From assembly GCA_036503555.1 (NCBI GenBank), contig DASXWQ010000026.1, positions 1 through 64,000 on the forward strand: a DNA stretch of 64,000 nucleotides, given 5' to 3'. Source of the stretch: Actinocatenispora sp036503555 (GTDB taxonomy: Bacteria > Actinomycetota > Actinomycetes > Mycobacteriales > Micromonosporaceae). This document shows positions 17,970 through 26,357 of the stretch, piece after piece (position 1 is the stretch's first letter; the number at the start of each line of letters is the position of its first letter). The notes under the pieces are model-generated. The model had not been told where the DNA came from. It ran no database searches and saw nothing but the letters and a program-made list of their open reading frames with translations. The position numbers and the translations under genes are program-made.

Positions 17970-18596
17970 GTGACCTCAGCTCCGCCAGCGACACCTCCGC
18001 CGGGCACGGCCACAACCACGCTTGTACAGCGTGCCGTCCAGGCGCTAATACCGCTGGCCGCCCGCGCCCATACGAGCTCCGCGGTGCCGACTCCGTGCGA
18101 GGAGTACACCGTCGATCAGCTCGGTACCCACCTGATGACGGTGCTCAACCGCGGAGTGCGGGCCGGGAATGGTTACAACACCGCGACTGTGTTGCTGGGT
18201 TCCTGGGAGGCCTTTGAGGAGACGGCCGCGACCTTGTCCACGGTCTGGTCGAGCCCGGCAGCCTGGAACGGTGAGGCCGACTTCTACGGCAGCAAGCAGC
18301 GCCGCGGGTTCATCGGCTCAGTGATGGTAATGGAGCTGGTGGTGCACGGCTGGGATCTCGCTCGCGCACTGGACACGCCGTACATGGTCGAAGATGACTT
18401 GGTGGCAACCTCCCTGGCGGCGGCCCGTGAGAACGACGCACTGGGCGCCCGCGATTTCGGCGCGTTCCGCCCGCAACGGGACTCGACACAGATCGGCACT
18501 ATCGATCACTTGATCGCCTTTACCGGCCGCGACGTCCACTGGACGCCGCCAGTCCCCATCTACCGTGCGTGCGCACAGGACCCTCGACTGGGGTGA
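17970..18596 (+). CDS. Maleylpyruvate-isomerase-like (TIGR03086-type) protein 3
   Basis: 208 residues from GTG 17970. The metal-binding DinB-type arrangement is visible: EEYTVDQLGTHLMTVLNRGV, VMVMELVVHGWDLARAL (signature His and Asp), and a terminal FGAFRPQRDS...LIAFTGRD segment typical of the TIGR03086 branch. It is more distant from the copies at 12384 and 15446 than those are from each other. Likely a mycothiol-linked or metal-dependent enzyme of unknown substrate. Confidence 0.75.
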   Translation: MTSAPPATPPPGTATTTLVQRAVQALIPLAARAHTSSAVPTPCEEYTVDQLGTHLMTVLNRGVRAGNGYNTATVLLGSWEAFEETAATLSTVWSSPAAWNGEADFYGSKQRRGFIGSVMVMELVVHGWDLARALDTPYMVEDDLVATSLAAARENDALGARDFGAFRPQRDSTQIGTIDHLIAFTGRDVHWTPPVPIYRACAQDPRLG

Positions 18597-18818
18597 CTAT
18601 GGGACGTACACGCGAACATCATCGGCATCACTCGGCGCCACAACCGCTCTGGCCACGCGATCAGAGAGCAGACGATCGATATGGCTGATCGGCTCTACGC
18701 TGTCTGGCTCCTGCTCGCGCAGTGCCGAAGCCATGCTCATGGCCAAGCCCAGCGAGTTGCGCTCGTCGAACTGCGCAGCTTCACCGACGTCCGTCCATTC
18801 TGTATGCCAACTTTGCAT
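18597..18818 (-). other. Possible short gene or remnant, unidentified
   Basis: From an ATG at 18818 the frame encodes 73 residues, including EWTDVGEAAQFDERNSLGLA and SHIDRLLSDRVARAVVAPSD, which look protein-like in composition. I cannot assign a family. It is convergent with and adjacent to the MDMPI gene. Confidence 0.25.
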
Positions 18819-18984
18819 CCCTCGGGGGATCCGTGGTGACGGGCAAGTGATGCCTTCAGTAGCAAGGCACACCTTGACCTCGCGACATTGACCGCATACG
18901 CCATGGTCTCCAGTCGCGCAGGCGCTCGACCGAACACGTTCCAGCAGCATGCCTCGATGCCGAGGCTTGTGAAAGAGAGGACCC

Positions 18985-19536
18985 ATGGCGACGTTCGTTC
19001 TCGTACCCGGCGGGTGGAAGGGCTCCTGAGCGTACGAGGCGGTGACACCACTGCTGGAGGCTGCCGGCCATACCGTGCACGCTGTGACCCCACGGGTCTG
19101 CGACCGGACGGGATGGTGATCGCCGCCGCCGCCGACCGCGCCGACGGCTGAATCTCACGACTGGTGCATCTCGACGCCTGCGTCCCGCGCGACGGCGAGT
19201 CATGGTGGTCGTCGATGAGCGAGTACTTCCGGCACCTGTGCGTCGCCGGCGCCGCGGCCACCGGCTACGCCGCCGGGCGGCGGCAGCGACGATCCCCGCC
19301 GCCGTCCTCACCCGCTCGCCTCGTTCCTGCAGGCGATCCGGCTCACCAGCGCCGTCGACCGCGTGCCCCGACGCGAGTTCGTGTACTGCTCGGGATGGGA
19401 GGACAGGACGCCATTCGCCGGCCTTCGTGCGCGGCTGTGGGCCGATCCCGGGTCGCGCGTCCACGACCTCTCGACCCGGCACGACGCCATGAACGAGGCT
19501 CCGGAGACGGTCACGGCACTACTACTCGACGAATGA
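18985..19536 (+). pseudogene. Alpha/beta hydrolase with nonsense codons and internal loss
   Basis: A good ribosome site and ATG at 18985 open MATFVLVPGGWKGS, followed by an in-frame TGA where this family has Trp (GGWHGSW), then AYEAVTPLLEAAGHTVHAVT and further stops. Downstream pieces continue the same gene: LVHLDACVPRDGESWWSSM, LASFLQAIRLTSAVDRVPRR and HDLSTRHDAMNEAPETVTAL, ending in TGA 19534-19536. The catalytic-Ser section is lost. This is a clear dead copy of the salicylate-esterase-like hydrolase type. Confidence 0.8.
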
Positions 19537-19660
19537 CGTCGCGAATGCGTCGACGCTCAGACCACCGGCATGCCATCGGACCCGCACACACCCAGGCCAG
19601 ACAGCCATGGCATGGGCTCAATTCATCAGCTTGAGCTAGTTCGAACGGGAGAGCTCTCTC

Positions 19661-20392
19661 ATGCCAGAGCCAGAGATCGATGCCGTCGTGTTTGACGTGC
19701 TCGGCACGCTCGTCGATGAACCCGCCGGTATCCGCGCCGGCATCCGTGAACTCGACCCGTCGCTCGACGATCTGAGGGTCGAGCAGCTTTTGTCGCTATG
19801 GCAGGAACACGTCGGCCGCGAGCAACGTCGGATCGTCGACGGCGTCCGGCCCTACCTCGCCAGTGACGCCCTTGACCTGGAAGCGGCCCGGCTCGTCGCC
19901 GATGCCGTCGGAGTCGACAACCCGACCGCTACAGCGGCTCTGGCCCTGTCCGGTCGCAAGCTCCCTCCGTGGCCTGACACCGTGGCAGGGCTCGCCCGGC
20001 TCGCCGAACGATTCCCGCTGATCGGACTCTCCAACGCGAGCCGGACGGCGCTGCTGGGGCTCAACGCTCACGCCGGACTGCGCTGGCACCAGGCCCTGTC
20101 CGCCGAAGACGCCCGGACCTACAAGCCGGACCCAGCGGTCTACCGGCTGGCCGTCGCCGTCTCCGGACGACCGCCGGAGCGGCTCCTGATGGTCGCCGCC
20201 CACGCCTGGGACCTACGCGGTGCGCAGGGCCTCGGTCTGCGCACCGCCTACATCGCCCGCCCTGTCGGCGACCCGCCCGCCTCCTCGGACGTGTTCGACC
20301 TGCATGCCGACGATCTGGATGGCCTGACCGACCAACTCGGCCATGCCTGGGGCGTGTCCGGCAGGTCATCGGCGGAGCGAGAGTCGCATTGA
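19661..20392 (+). CDS. L-2-haloacid dehalogenase-like HAD hydrolase
   Basis: 243 residues. Motif I is VVFDVLGTLVDE with nucleophile Asp12, motif II GLSNAS, motif III Lys in YKPDPAVYRLA, and motif IV MVAAHAWDLRGAQGLG. The AHAWDL form is typical of type II haloacid dehalogenases, which cleave carbon-halogen bonds through an aspartyl ester, but related phosphatases share it. The ATG follows GGGAGAG. The 3' end overlaps the edge of a transposase remnant on the other strand. Confidence 0.85.
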   Translation: MPEPEIDAVVFDVLGTLVDEPAGIRAGIRELDPSLDDLRVEQLLSLWQEHVGREQRRIVDGVRPYLASDALDLEAARLVADAVGVDNPTATAALALSGRKLPPWPDTVAGLARLAERFPLIGLSNASRTALLGLNAHAGLRWHQALSAEDARTYKPDPAVYRLAVAVSGRPPERLLMVAAHAWDLRGAQGLGLRTAYIARPVGDPPASSDVFDLHADDLDGLTDQLGHAWGVSGRSSAERESH

Positions 20393-20660
20393 GGCGAGGG
20401 GGACGGTGCCGTGGAAGATGCATGCGCGCTTCTCGCACCGTGTGGCCACGGCCCGGGAGTCCTTCAGGGCGTTGGTCGTTCGCTCAACTTCGTTCCTCCG
20501 CTGTAGATCGTCTTGTCGGAGCCAGTGGGGCGGCTGCCCTTGCTGCCTCGGCGTTTGCGGATGGCTCGCTGGTTCCGAGGTTCGGGAATGGCGGGAAGAG
20601 TACGCCTTGTCGTCGCCGAGGTGGTCTGGCCGCGTGCGGCGCATCGGGCCCTCCCAGCCC
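20366..20660 (-). mobile_element. IS5-type transposase remnant
   Basis: The leftward frame encodes DDKAYSSRHSRT and, near its end, RRNEVERTTNALKDSRAVAT followed by a HGTVPLASMRL tail. This is the C-terminal DDE-domain end of IS5-group transposases, whose intact form has DKAYSS...RNEVERTINALK.. and a 'HGTV.VA.I.LWL' tail. The N-terminal catalytic part and the terminal repeats are not found. Confidence 0.65.
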
Positions 20661-20756
20661 ATCAGACGTCTCATCCTTCCAGCACCAACCAGTGGTGTCG
20701 AAACTCGCGAACAACTCCTTGGTCGCCTCACCCGATGGCAGATCCCTGTGCCGGTG

Positions 20757-21211
20757 CAATGGCCCGATCAGAAGGACCAGCCCGGACACGACCAGCTCGG
20801 TCACGATGACCCAGATGGCGGGCCGGACGCCCAGCGCGGCGCCTCGTACCCCACCGGACATGGCGCCGAGAGGGATGGTCCTGTAGTTGACCAGTTGCGT
20901 ACTCACGGTGACTCGGCCGAGAAACCTTTGCGGCGTATGGCGGAAGGCGCCCTTGAGCACGTTGCCTACCGCCACCCTGGCGCCGACGACGAACCCACCA
21001 CGGTCAGCGCAAGGCCCGCTCCCGGTCTGGTGAGCGGAATCAGCAACCCGAACGGCGCTGCGCCCGCCTCAGCGACAAGCAGCCTGCGGGCCGAACCGAA
21101 GCGACGGGCCAGGGCGGTCGCCGAGCTGGCGCCGAGCACCCCACTCAGGCTTGCCCCGGCGGCGAGGCTTCCGACCATGCCGGGGCTCACTCGAATCTCG
21201 CGGACGAGAGA
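20757..21211 (-). pseudogene. MFS transporter remnant with frameshift
   Basis: Two leftward frames join near 20980. The upstream part has SLVREIRVSPGMVGSLAAGA and ATALARRFGSARRLLVAEAG; the downstream part has VGNVLKGAFRHTPQRFLGRV and then PAIWVIVTELVVSGLVLLIG. These are the last helices of an MFS_3-type (MefA/enterobactin-exporter-like) permease. Neither frame alone is a complete protein. Confidence 0.6.
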
Positions 21212-21733
21212 TCCGGTTGACGGATCAGTTGAATCTCGCCAGCACCAACCGGGTCCAGTGACAGAACTCTCGACAGACATCCGGCCGGCCCACGTCACCT
21301 GCCGGCGATGACCAGCAGCCGAAGCTGTTCGATTGAGCCCGTACGACGGCATCGTCGGTCCGCCGGCTGGACCATGCCCGTCACGACCTCCGTCGAGGTG
21401 TCAGAACTCGCGAACATCGACATGCCCGCTCACTGGGTGGGGCTAGACCAACCAACAACTGGTGCCATTTCACGCGAAAGAAATCAGCGACCTGCCGATC
21501 GACGAGGACGTCAACAAACGCGCCGTGCAGTGCTGCGACAGCTGAGGGACCATCGCCCCGGCCGACCGCGTACAACACAAACGTCGCCAGCCACCGCCCA
21601 GCCCTCATCGTGAGCCCAGCCAAGACATCGCGGGCATCCGATGCCAGCCGAAATGACCAGGGCGGACAGTACGGCGTCGGCGAGGCGGAGAGTCCACGCG
21701 GCTGTGTCAGGCGCAGGCATCCGTAGAGGCATC

Positions 21734-22462
21734 TCACTGTCGCTTGGCACTGCGGGTGGCCAGGTGCTGTCGCCACTGCTCCATGGCCTGCCGGAGGGCC
21801 CCGCTCACAAGATGAAGGAGTTCGGTGGCCATCTCGAAGCGGGCACCCGCCGGGGTTGCGACTCCGAGGGTCTCGGCTCCGTGTCGCGCTGCGGCCAATT
21901 GGGCGTCGTTCATCTGCACCGTTACGAGCAGGGACCGGAGCCATATCTCGTCGTCGATGGCATAGCGTTCGCGGCGTCCGCCGGGAGTTTGTTCTCGGTT
22001 GAGCATTCCTAGCTGTTCGAGGAGTGCGACGGCGTGCGACACCGACGCCGGGCTGACGCGGAGCCACTGGACGAGGTCGGCGGCGGTGACGGTGCCGGAG
22101 TCGGTCATGTACAGGCAAACCAGCACTCTTGCTGCCATCCGGGGCAGGCCCTGCTGGATGAGGAGGGCAGTGAAGGATTCAGTGAAGCCCTGTACCGCTT
22201 GGGGGTCACGTCCGTGGCCGCTGCCGGGAGACAGTGGTGCCGCAAGAGGCTGAGCTTTCTTACTCCGACGCGCACGGTGCTTCGTAGCCTCCTGCGCCCG
22301 CTCGGCCCCGTAGTTGTCAGGTCCGCCGTTGCGGGCAACCTCCCGCAGGATGGTCGAGGGGGGCCGCCGCAACCGCCGGCCGATCTCGGTGTATGTGAGC
22401 CCCTCGGCCAGTGCCGCAGCGATGCGCTGCCGGTCCTGACTGGTCAGCCTGCCTCCGGGCAT
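21734..22462 (-). CDS. GbsR/MarR-like regulator with N-terminal IS30-type helix-turn-helix
   Basis: About 242 residues with two DNA-binding parts. Residues 1-60 (GRLTSQDRQRIAAALAEGLT, YTEIGRRLRRPPSTILREVA) match the HTH_38 domain best known from IS30 transposases. Residues about 90-190 are a winged helix of the GbsR/MarR kind (GLPRMAARVLVCLYMTDSGT, ADLVQWLRVSPASVSHAVAL). A C-terminal helical region follows. An AGGAGG site precedes the ATG at 22462. It is divergent from the hydrolase at 22709, which is its likely target. Confidence 0.75.
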   Translation of the reverse strand: MPGGRLTSQDRQRIAAALAEGLTYTEIGRRLRRPPSTILREVARNGGPDNYGAERAQEATKHRARRSKKAQPLAAPLSPGSGHGRDPQAVQGFTESFTALLIQQGLPRMAARVLVCLYMTDSGTVTAADLVQWLRVSPASVSHAVALLEQLGMLNREQTPGGRRERYAIDDEIWLRSLLVTVQMNDAQLAAARHGAETLGVATPAGARFEMATELLHLVSGALRQAMEQWRQHLATRSAKRQ

Positions 22463-22518
22463 CGGAGCTGACCTCCTGGTTCTCGAGGCGAGGGAGCTGG
22501 CGGCGACGCTGCACAGTA

Positions 22519-22593
22519 TGCATTCAAACGCACCCCATTGCAATCTTCGCTTGGGCCCAGCGATTGCATTCATGCGCATCTCATTGCACTTCG
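22519..22593. promoter_or_regulatory. Imperfect 29-31-nt direct repeat in divergent promoter region
   Basis: A segment starting TGCATTCAAACGCA at 22519 is repeated from 22565 as TGCATTCATGCGCA, and both run on through CATTGCA to CTTCG, 46 nt apart. Further GCAAT/ATTGC boxes lie at about 22655 and 22685, nearer the hydrolase start. These are candidate regulator sites between the GbsR-like gene and the hydrolase. Confidence 0.5.
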
Positions 22594-22708
22594 TGGGGTA
22601 AGTCTCCTGTCGTGCTTCGGCTTAACCGCTGGGACTTTGTTGACGATGCAGTAAACGCAATCTAGTCTTCGTTTCAGATTCAGCGAATTGCGAACTTGGA
22701 GGACATCG

Positions 22709-23521
22709 ATGTCTCGCCACCTCAGGGTCCCGGTCGCCGACACCGTGCTGGACTGCAACGACACCGAGGGCCGCGGCCAGCCGGTACTGCTACTCAACGG
22801 TGCTTTCGCCACCCAGCACCACTGGAAGAAGGTGCTACCCCTGCTGACCGATCGGTACCGCGTGGTGACCTTTGACGGACGCGCCCGTGGCAAGTCCGGT
22901 ACCTCAAGCGACTACTCCTTTGCCGGCAGTCTGGATGACGTCACCGCCATCCTGGAGGCCACCGATCTGCAGCGGCCGATCCTCGCTGGCTGGTCATACG
23001 GCGCGGCGATCGCCGTCCGCTACGCAGCCCAGCACCCAGACAAGGTTGCCGGCGCGGTCTGCATCGACGGAGCTCTGCCCGTGGACCCGGTCAACGACGC
23101 CCTACGTCACAAGATCCGCAAGCAGTTCCGCAGCTTCGCGATCCCCATGAAGATCATGGCCGTGCTCGGCCTGGGCGCACGGATGCCTGCTGCGCTGGCC
23201 GCCGAGGCCAACATCGAAATGCTCGAGGTACTCGCCGACATCGCCATCGACTACGCACAGACCCAGTGCCCAATAACAGTGATCAAGGCAACCGGAAAGC
23301 ACCCGGGCGCCACCGAGGAAGAAATGCGCACGGTCCGGGCCAACCTCGACCCCGTCGTTGCGGCAAACCGCAACGTCACCGTCTATTCGACCGTGCCAGC
23401 CAACCACACCCACATCGTCGCCCGGCATCCCGACACCATCGCCGCCGCCATCGACACGATCGCCAGCCGGGTCTCCCATCGAGCCCAGCAGCCCGGTGAT
23501 CCTGCCAGTCGCCAAGAATGA
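22709..23521 (+). CDS. Alpha/beta hydrolase
   Basis: 270 residues with a full catalytic set: oxyanion region LLLNGAFATQHHWKKVLPLL, VVTFDGRARGKS, nucleophile elbow LAGWSYGAAIAVRYA (Ser), and catalytic His in VPANHTHIVARHPD. The GWSYGA elbow is typical of haloperoxidase- or epoxide-hydrolase-like esterases. The ATG at 22709 follows GGAGGA. It is likely regulated by the divergent GbsR/HTH_38 protein. Confidence 0.85.
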   Translation: MSRHLRVPVADTVLDCNDTEGRGQPVLLLNGAFATQHHWKKVLPLLTDRYRVVTFDGRARGKSGTSSDYSFAGSLDDVTAILEATDLQRPILAGWSYGAAIAVRYAAQHPDKVAGAVCIDGALPVDPVNDALRHKIRKQFRSFAIPMKIMAVLGLGARMPAALAAEANIEMLEVLADIAIDYAQTQCPITVIKATGKHPGATEEEMRTVRANLDPVVAANRNVTVYSTVPANHTHIVARHPDTIAAAIDTIASRVSHRAQQPGDPASRQE

Positions 23522-23638
23522 CCCGGGCAGGTGGGGCCGGGGCACAGGCGCACCGACTCCATCCCGCCGAATACACCACCAACGCCGTCCCCCGAGCCAG
23601 CTGACACCCACCCCAAACGCGCGGGTGCCCGTACACGA

Positions 23639-23785
23639 CGTCTGCGCATCCAGGTGTCGTCCCACCTCGTGGTTGACGTGCTGTGCCCCGACCCGGCGAC
23701 ACTGCACCGCTATCTCACCGACCGGCTCGGCGCGGTCGAGGGTGTCACGACCCGCGAATCCGCCCCGATCCCGCGTACCGTCTAA
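23639..23785 (+). pseudogene. Lrp/AsnC regulator, C-terminal fragment
   Basis: About 48 residues (RLRIQVSSHLVVDVLCPDPA, LHRYLTDRLGAVEGVTTRES, ending RTV) match the last strands and helix of the RAM ligand-binding domain of AsnC-type regulators. The DNA-binding half is absent. Confidence 0.55.
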
Positions 23786-24036
23786 GCGCGCGTCGCCACG
23801 CGCTCAAGACGTTCCACCGTGACGCGCCGGCCGGTGCCGGTACGGAACAGCCGCTGCTTCTCGGCCGTACCGGACTTGCGGCGGATGGATTCCTGGTAGC
23901 CGTCCGCGTACGTGGGGGCGTCCTGCACCAGGTCGTCGCAGAACGCCGCGACGTCGGTGCAGACGAGTTCGAGGACTCCCTTGCCGTCCGCCACACCCTC
24001 TTCGAAGACGTCGAGGATCCCAGAGACCGCCGCAAA
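23782..24036 (-). pseudogene. DUF1048-like protein, C-terminal remnant
   Basis: The leftward frame encodes ILDVFEEGVADGKGVLELVC followed by FCDDLVQDAPTYADGYQES. This resembles the end of the DUF1048 family (helix, 'DG..V.D.VG.D...F...', NYA-type helix) often found next to PadR regulators. No matching N-terminus or start is present. Confidence 0.4.
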
Positions 24037-24131
24037 CCGGCGTGCGGAGCAGCGTGCCGCGGCGAGGTCGCGCGCCAACCCGCGGGAAGGACAAGGCTTG
24101 ACGTTTCTTGAAGGATCCGGTTGCTGCTGTG

Positions 24132-24488
24132 TCAGTCGGGTCCGGCCGCCCGGTCGAGACGGTCGGCGAGCGTGTCGCGGACCCGGAGGAGAGCCGCGAT
24201 CCGGTCGTCGAGGACGGCTAGTCGGCGACGCGCGACGGCGAGCATCGACGGGGCGGCCCGGCTGTACGGCACGTCTCCGTCGAGGCAGTAGCGGAAGTGC
24301 GCGACGTCGTCGAGGGTCAGCCCGGATTCCAGCAGGAACCTGATGTTCGCGACGCGCGTGACCGCGGTCCCGTCGTACTCGCGGTAGCCGTTCGCTGTCC
24401 GGGTCGGGGTGAGCAGGCCGCGCTCCTCGTAGAAGCGCAGCGCCCGGGCGCTGGCGCCGGTCGCCCTCGCCAGCTCCCCGATCCGCAC
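24132..24488 (-). CDS. MerR-family transcriptional regulator
   Basis: 118 residues: the canonical MerR winged helix RIGELARATGASARALRFYE, ERGLLTPTRTANGYREYD, then the linker VTRVANIRFLLESGLTLDDV and a dimerisation coiled coil (RRRLAVLDDRIAALL). It lacks cysteines that would suggest metal binding. The start is GTG 24488, 14 nt after the stop of the upstream SDR gene, so the two form an SDR-MerR operon from the MerR-type promoter at 25263-25294. Confidence 0.88.
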   Translation of the reverse strand: MRIGELARATGASARALRFYEERGLLTPTRTANGYREYDGTAVTRVANIRFLLESGLTLDDVAHFRYCLDGDVPYSRAAPSMLAVARRRLAVLDDRIAALLRVRDTLADRLDRAAGPD

Positions 24489-24502
24489 CGGACGAGCGTA
24501 CG

Positions 24503-25255
24503 TCAGCCGACGAGCGCGCCGCCGTCGACGGGCAGCACCACACCCGTCGCGTACCCGCCGGCCGGGCGGGCGAGCGCGACCAGCCAGTACGCGACCTCCT
24601 CGGGCCGGCCGATCCGGCGGAGCGGCACGTACCCGACGAGCATGTCGCGCCGCGCGGCGACCTGCGTCTCGTCGAGGCCCTGGTGCGCGGCGATCGGGGT
24701 GGCGATCGGGCCGGGTGCGACGGCGTTGACCCGGATGCCGCGCGGCGCGAGCTGCACCGCCCAGCTACGGGTCAACGCGTCGAGGGCGGCCTTGGCGGCG
24801 GTGTACAGGGTGCCGTCGGGCAGGGGCCAGCCGCGCTGCCCGATCGCGGTGCTGACGTTGAGGACCACGCCGCCGTCCGGCAGGTACGGCAGGGCGGCCT
24901 GCGTGAGGTAGACCGGGGCGAGCAGGTTCGTGGCGAGCATGTCCTCGGCGGCGACCGGATCGACGGCGCCGAGCGGGGCGGCGCGGACGATGCCGGCGTT
25001 GTTCACCAGCACGTCGACCCGGCCGGACGAGGCGGTCGCGGCGGCCACGATCCGGTCCGCGGCGCCGGCCTCGGTGATGTCGGCGACGAGGGTACGGATG
25101 CCCGGCCGGCCCGCCGCGGTCTCGGCCAGCCGCCCCTCGGTGCGCCCGACGACGAGCACGTCGGCTCCTTCGTCGGCGAACGCGTGCGCGGCGGCGCGGC
25201 CGATCCCGGTACCGCCGCCGGTGATGATCACGGTCTTGTCGTGGAGATCGTTCAT
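24503..25255 (-). CDS. Short-chain dehydrogenase/reductase (classical SDR)
   Basis: 250 residues: NAD(P) motif TGGGTGIGRAAAHAFADEG, VDVLVNNAGI, catalytic Ser in NVSTAIG, catalytic YTAAK, and the C-terminal GIRVNAVAPGPIATPIA and GYATGVVLPVDGGALVG. The frame is open for 18 codons upstream, but MNDLHDKTVIITGGG is the normal SDR beginning. The -10 element lies only 7 nt before this ATG, implying a leaderless message. It is the first gene of an operon with MerR. Confidence 0.9.
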   Translation of the reverse strand: MNDLHDKTVIITGGGTGIGRAAAHAFADEGADVLVVGRTEGRLAETAAGRPGIRTLVADITEAGAADRIVAAATASSGRVDVLVNNAGIVRAAPLGAVDPVAAEDMLATNLLAPVYLTQAALPYLPDGGVVLNVSTAIGQRGWPLPDGTLYTAAKAALDALTRSWAVQLAPRGIRVNAVAPGPIATPIAAHQGLDETQVAARRDMLVGYVPLRRIGRPEEVAYWLVALARPAGGYATGVVLPVDGGALVG

Positions 25256-25262
25256 GCGTAGG

Positions 25263-25294
25263 ACGCTAGGGATTGACGTCCACGGCAAGGTCAA
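25263..25294 (-). promoter_or_regulatory. MerR-type promoter with 20-nt spacer and dyad
   Basis: On the minus strand, -35 TTGACC (25294-25289) and -10 TAGCGT (25268-25263) are 20 nt apart, longer than the usual 17 as in MerR-activated promoters. The spacer region holds the dyad TTGAC-N12-GTCAA (25273-25294). The -10 ends 7 nt before the SDR ATG, so transcription would start at or next to the start codon. Confidence 0.6.
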
Positions 25295-25309
25295 GCCGGG
25301 GTGGCGCAC

Positions 25310-26357
25310 GCCACCGTTCGGGCGGGGCAGAAGGCTCGCGATCCCAGGGTCGGTGCCATGACGACCGATTCCCGCCGGACCCGGCGGCCGAGGCGGGCAG
25401 ACTCGGCGCGCGGCCCCCCTGACGCGGCCCCCTGACGCTGCTCGCGGCGGCGGTGACGGTGCTGCCGCCGGGGCGTAGCGCGGCGGCGATGCGCGGCAAT
25501 AACGATCGTTGTGCTACACGACCCGTCCGCTCTCGATCCGGGTGATCATCCGTGTCACACCCGTGTACGAAAACCTGACATGCCTACTTGATTAGACCGA
25601 GGTTGCCATAGCTTCCAGCACGACACGTTCCACCCGAGCCCGCAGCGTAGAGACCGGGCCGCCAGCCCGCACAAGTACCCGCGTTAGATGAGAATCGTTG
25701 CTGCGGCGCCGGCCAGCAGCGCGGGCCCGATCGCGATCCCGCTGCGACCGCAAGAGCTCGGTACGCCTCCAGTTGCGCCGCGACCACCGGGCCCCGCCGG
25801 TCACGATCACTCATGCCCTGCACCGTAGCCAGCCCCACCCAGCCACAACGACACCCGCGGCGCCCATACCGGGGTTGCCGTAGCGTCCAGCACGGTCTGA
25901 GCCTGCGACTCGACGGGTCAAACGTGCGGTGCTGCAGGCGGTCAAACGCGGATCCCTCGGCGCGCGGTAGGCGTCAGTGAGTCAGGGCGCTGCCAGCGAC
26001 CGGTTCGACCAGCCGGTCACGGCATAGGCGGGTAGCTGTCATTCGGCCGAAGGCTGATCGGCCCAGAGGTCGAGGTGCTCCCGGATCGTGCGCAGGTTGC
26101 GTTTGGACAATCCGATCGCCCCGTGGGTGTCGAGCAGCAGGCCGTTCCGGTTGAGGCGGCGACGGTTGGCGAGGCCGGACCCCTCAGAACCACGGGATCA
26201 CCTTGTTGACAACAGGAACCGCCCACTGAGGCGAGGGCGCAGCTTCCTCCCGCGCCTGGAGGTGCCACGACACACCGGACCCACCGTCCATCACCATACG
26301 AGTTCTTATCGTTACACTCTGACGTCACTGACCCTGTGGCCGTTCAGATGAGGACAG
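25310..26357. other. Gene-poor stretch with a 22-nt direct repeat and unidentified coding scraps
   Basis: About 1 kb without an intact gene. A 22-nt element (GGTTGCCATAGCTTCCAGCA start, 25601-25622) recurs at 25873-25894 with two mismatches. On the minus strand, one frame ending at 26039 reads NGLLLDTHGAIGLSKRNLRT then IREHLDLWADQPSAE, and another ending at 26184 reads PQWAVPVVNKVIPWF. Both look like real protein ends that I cannot name. Confidence 0.35.
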
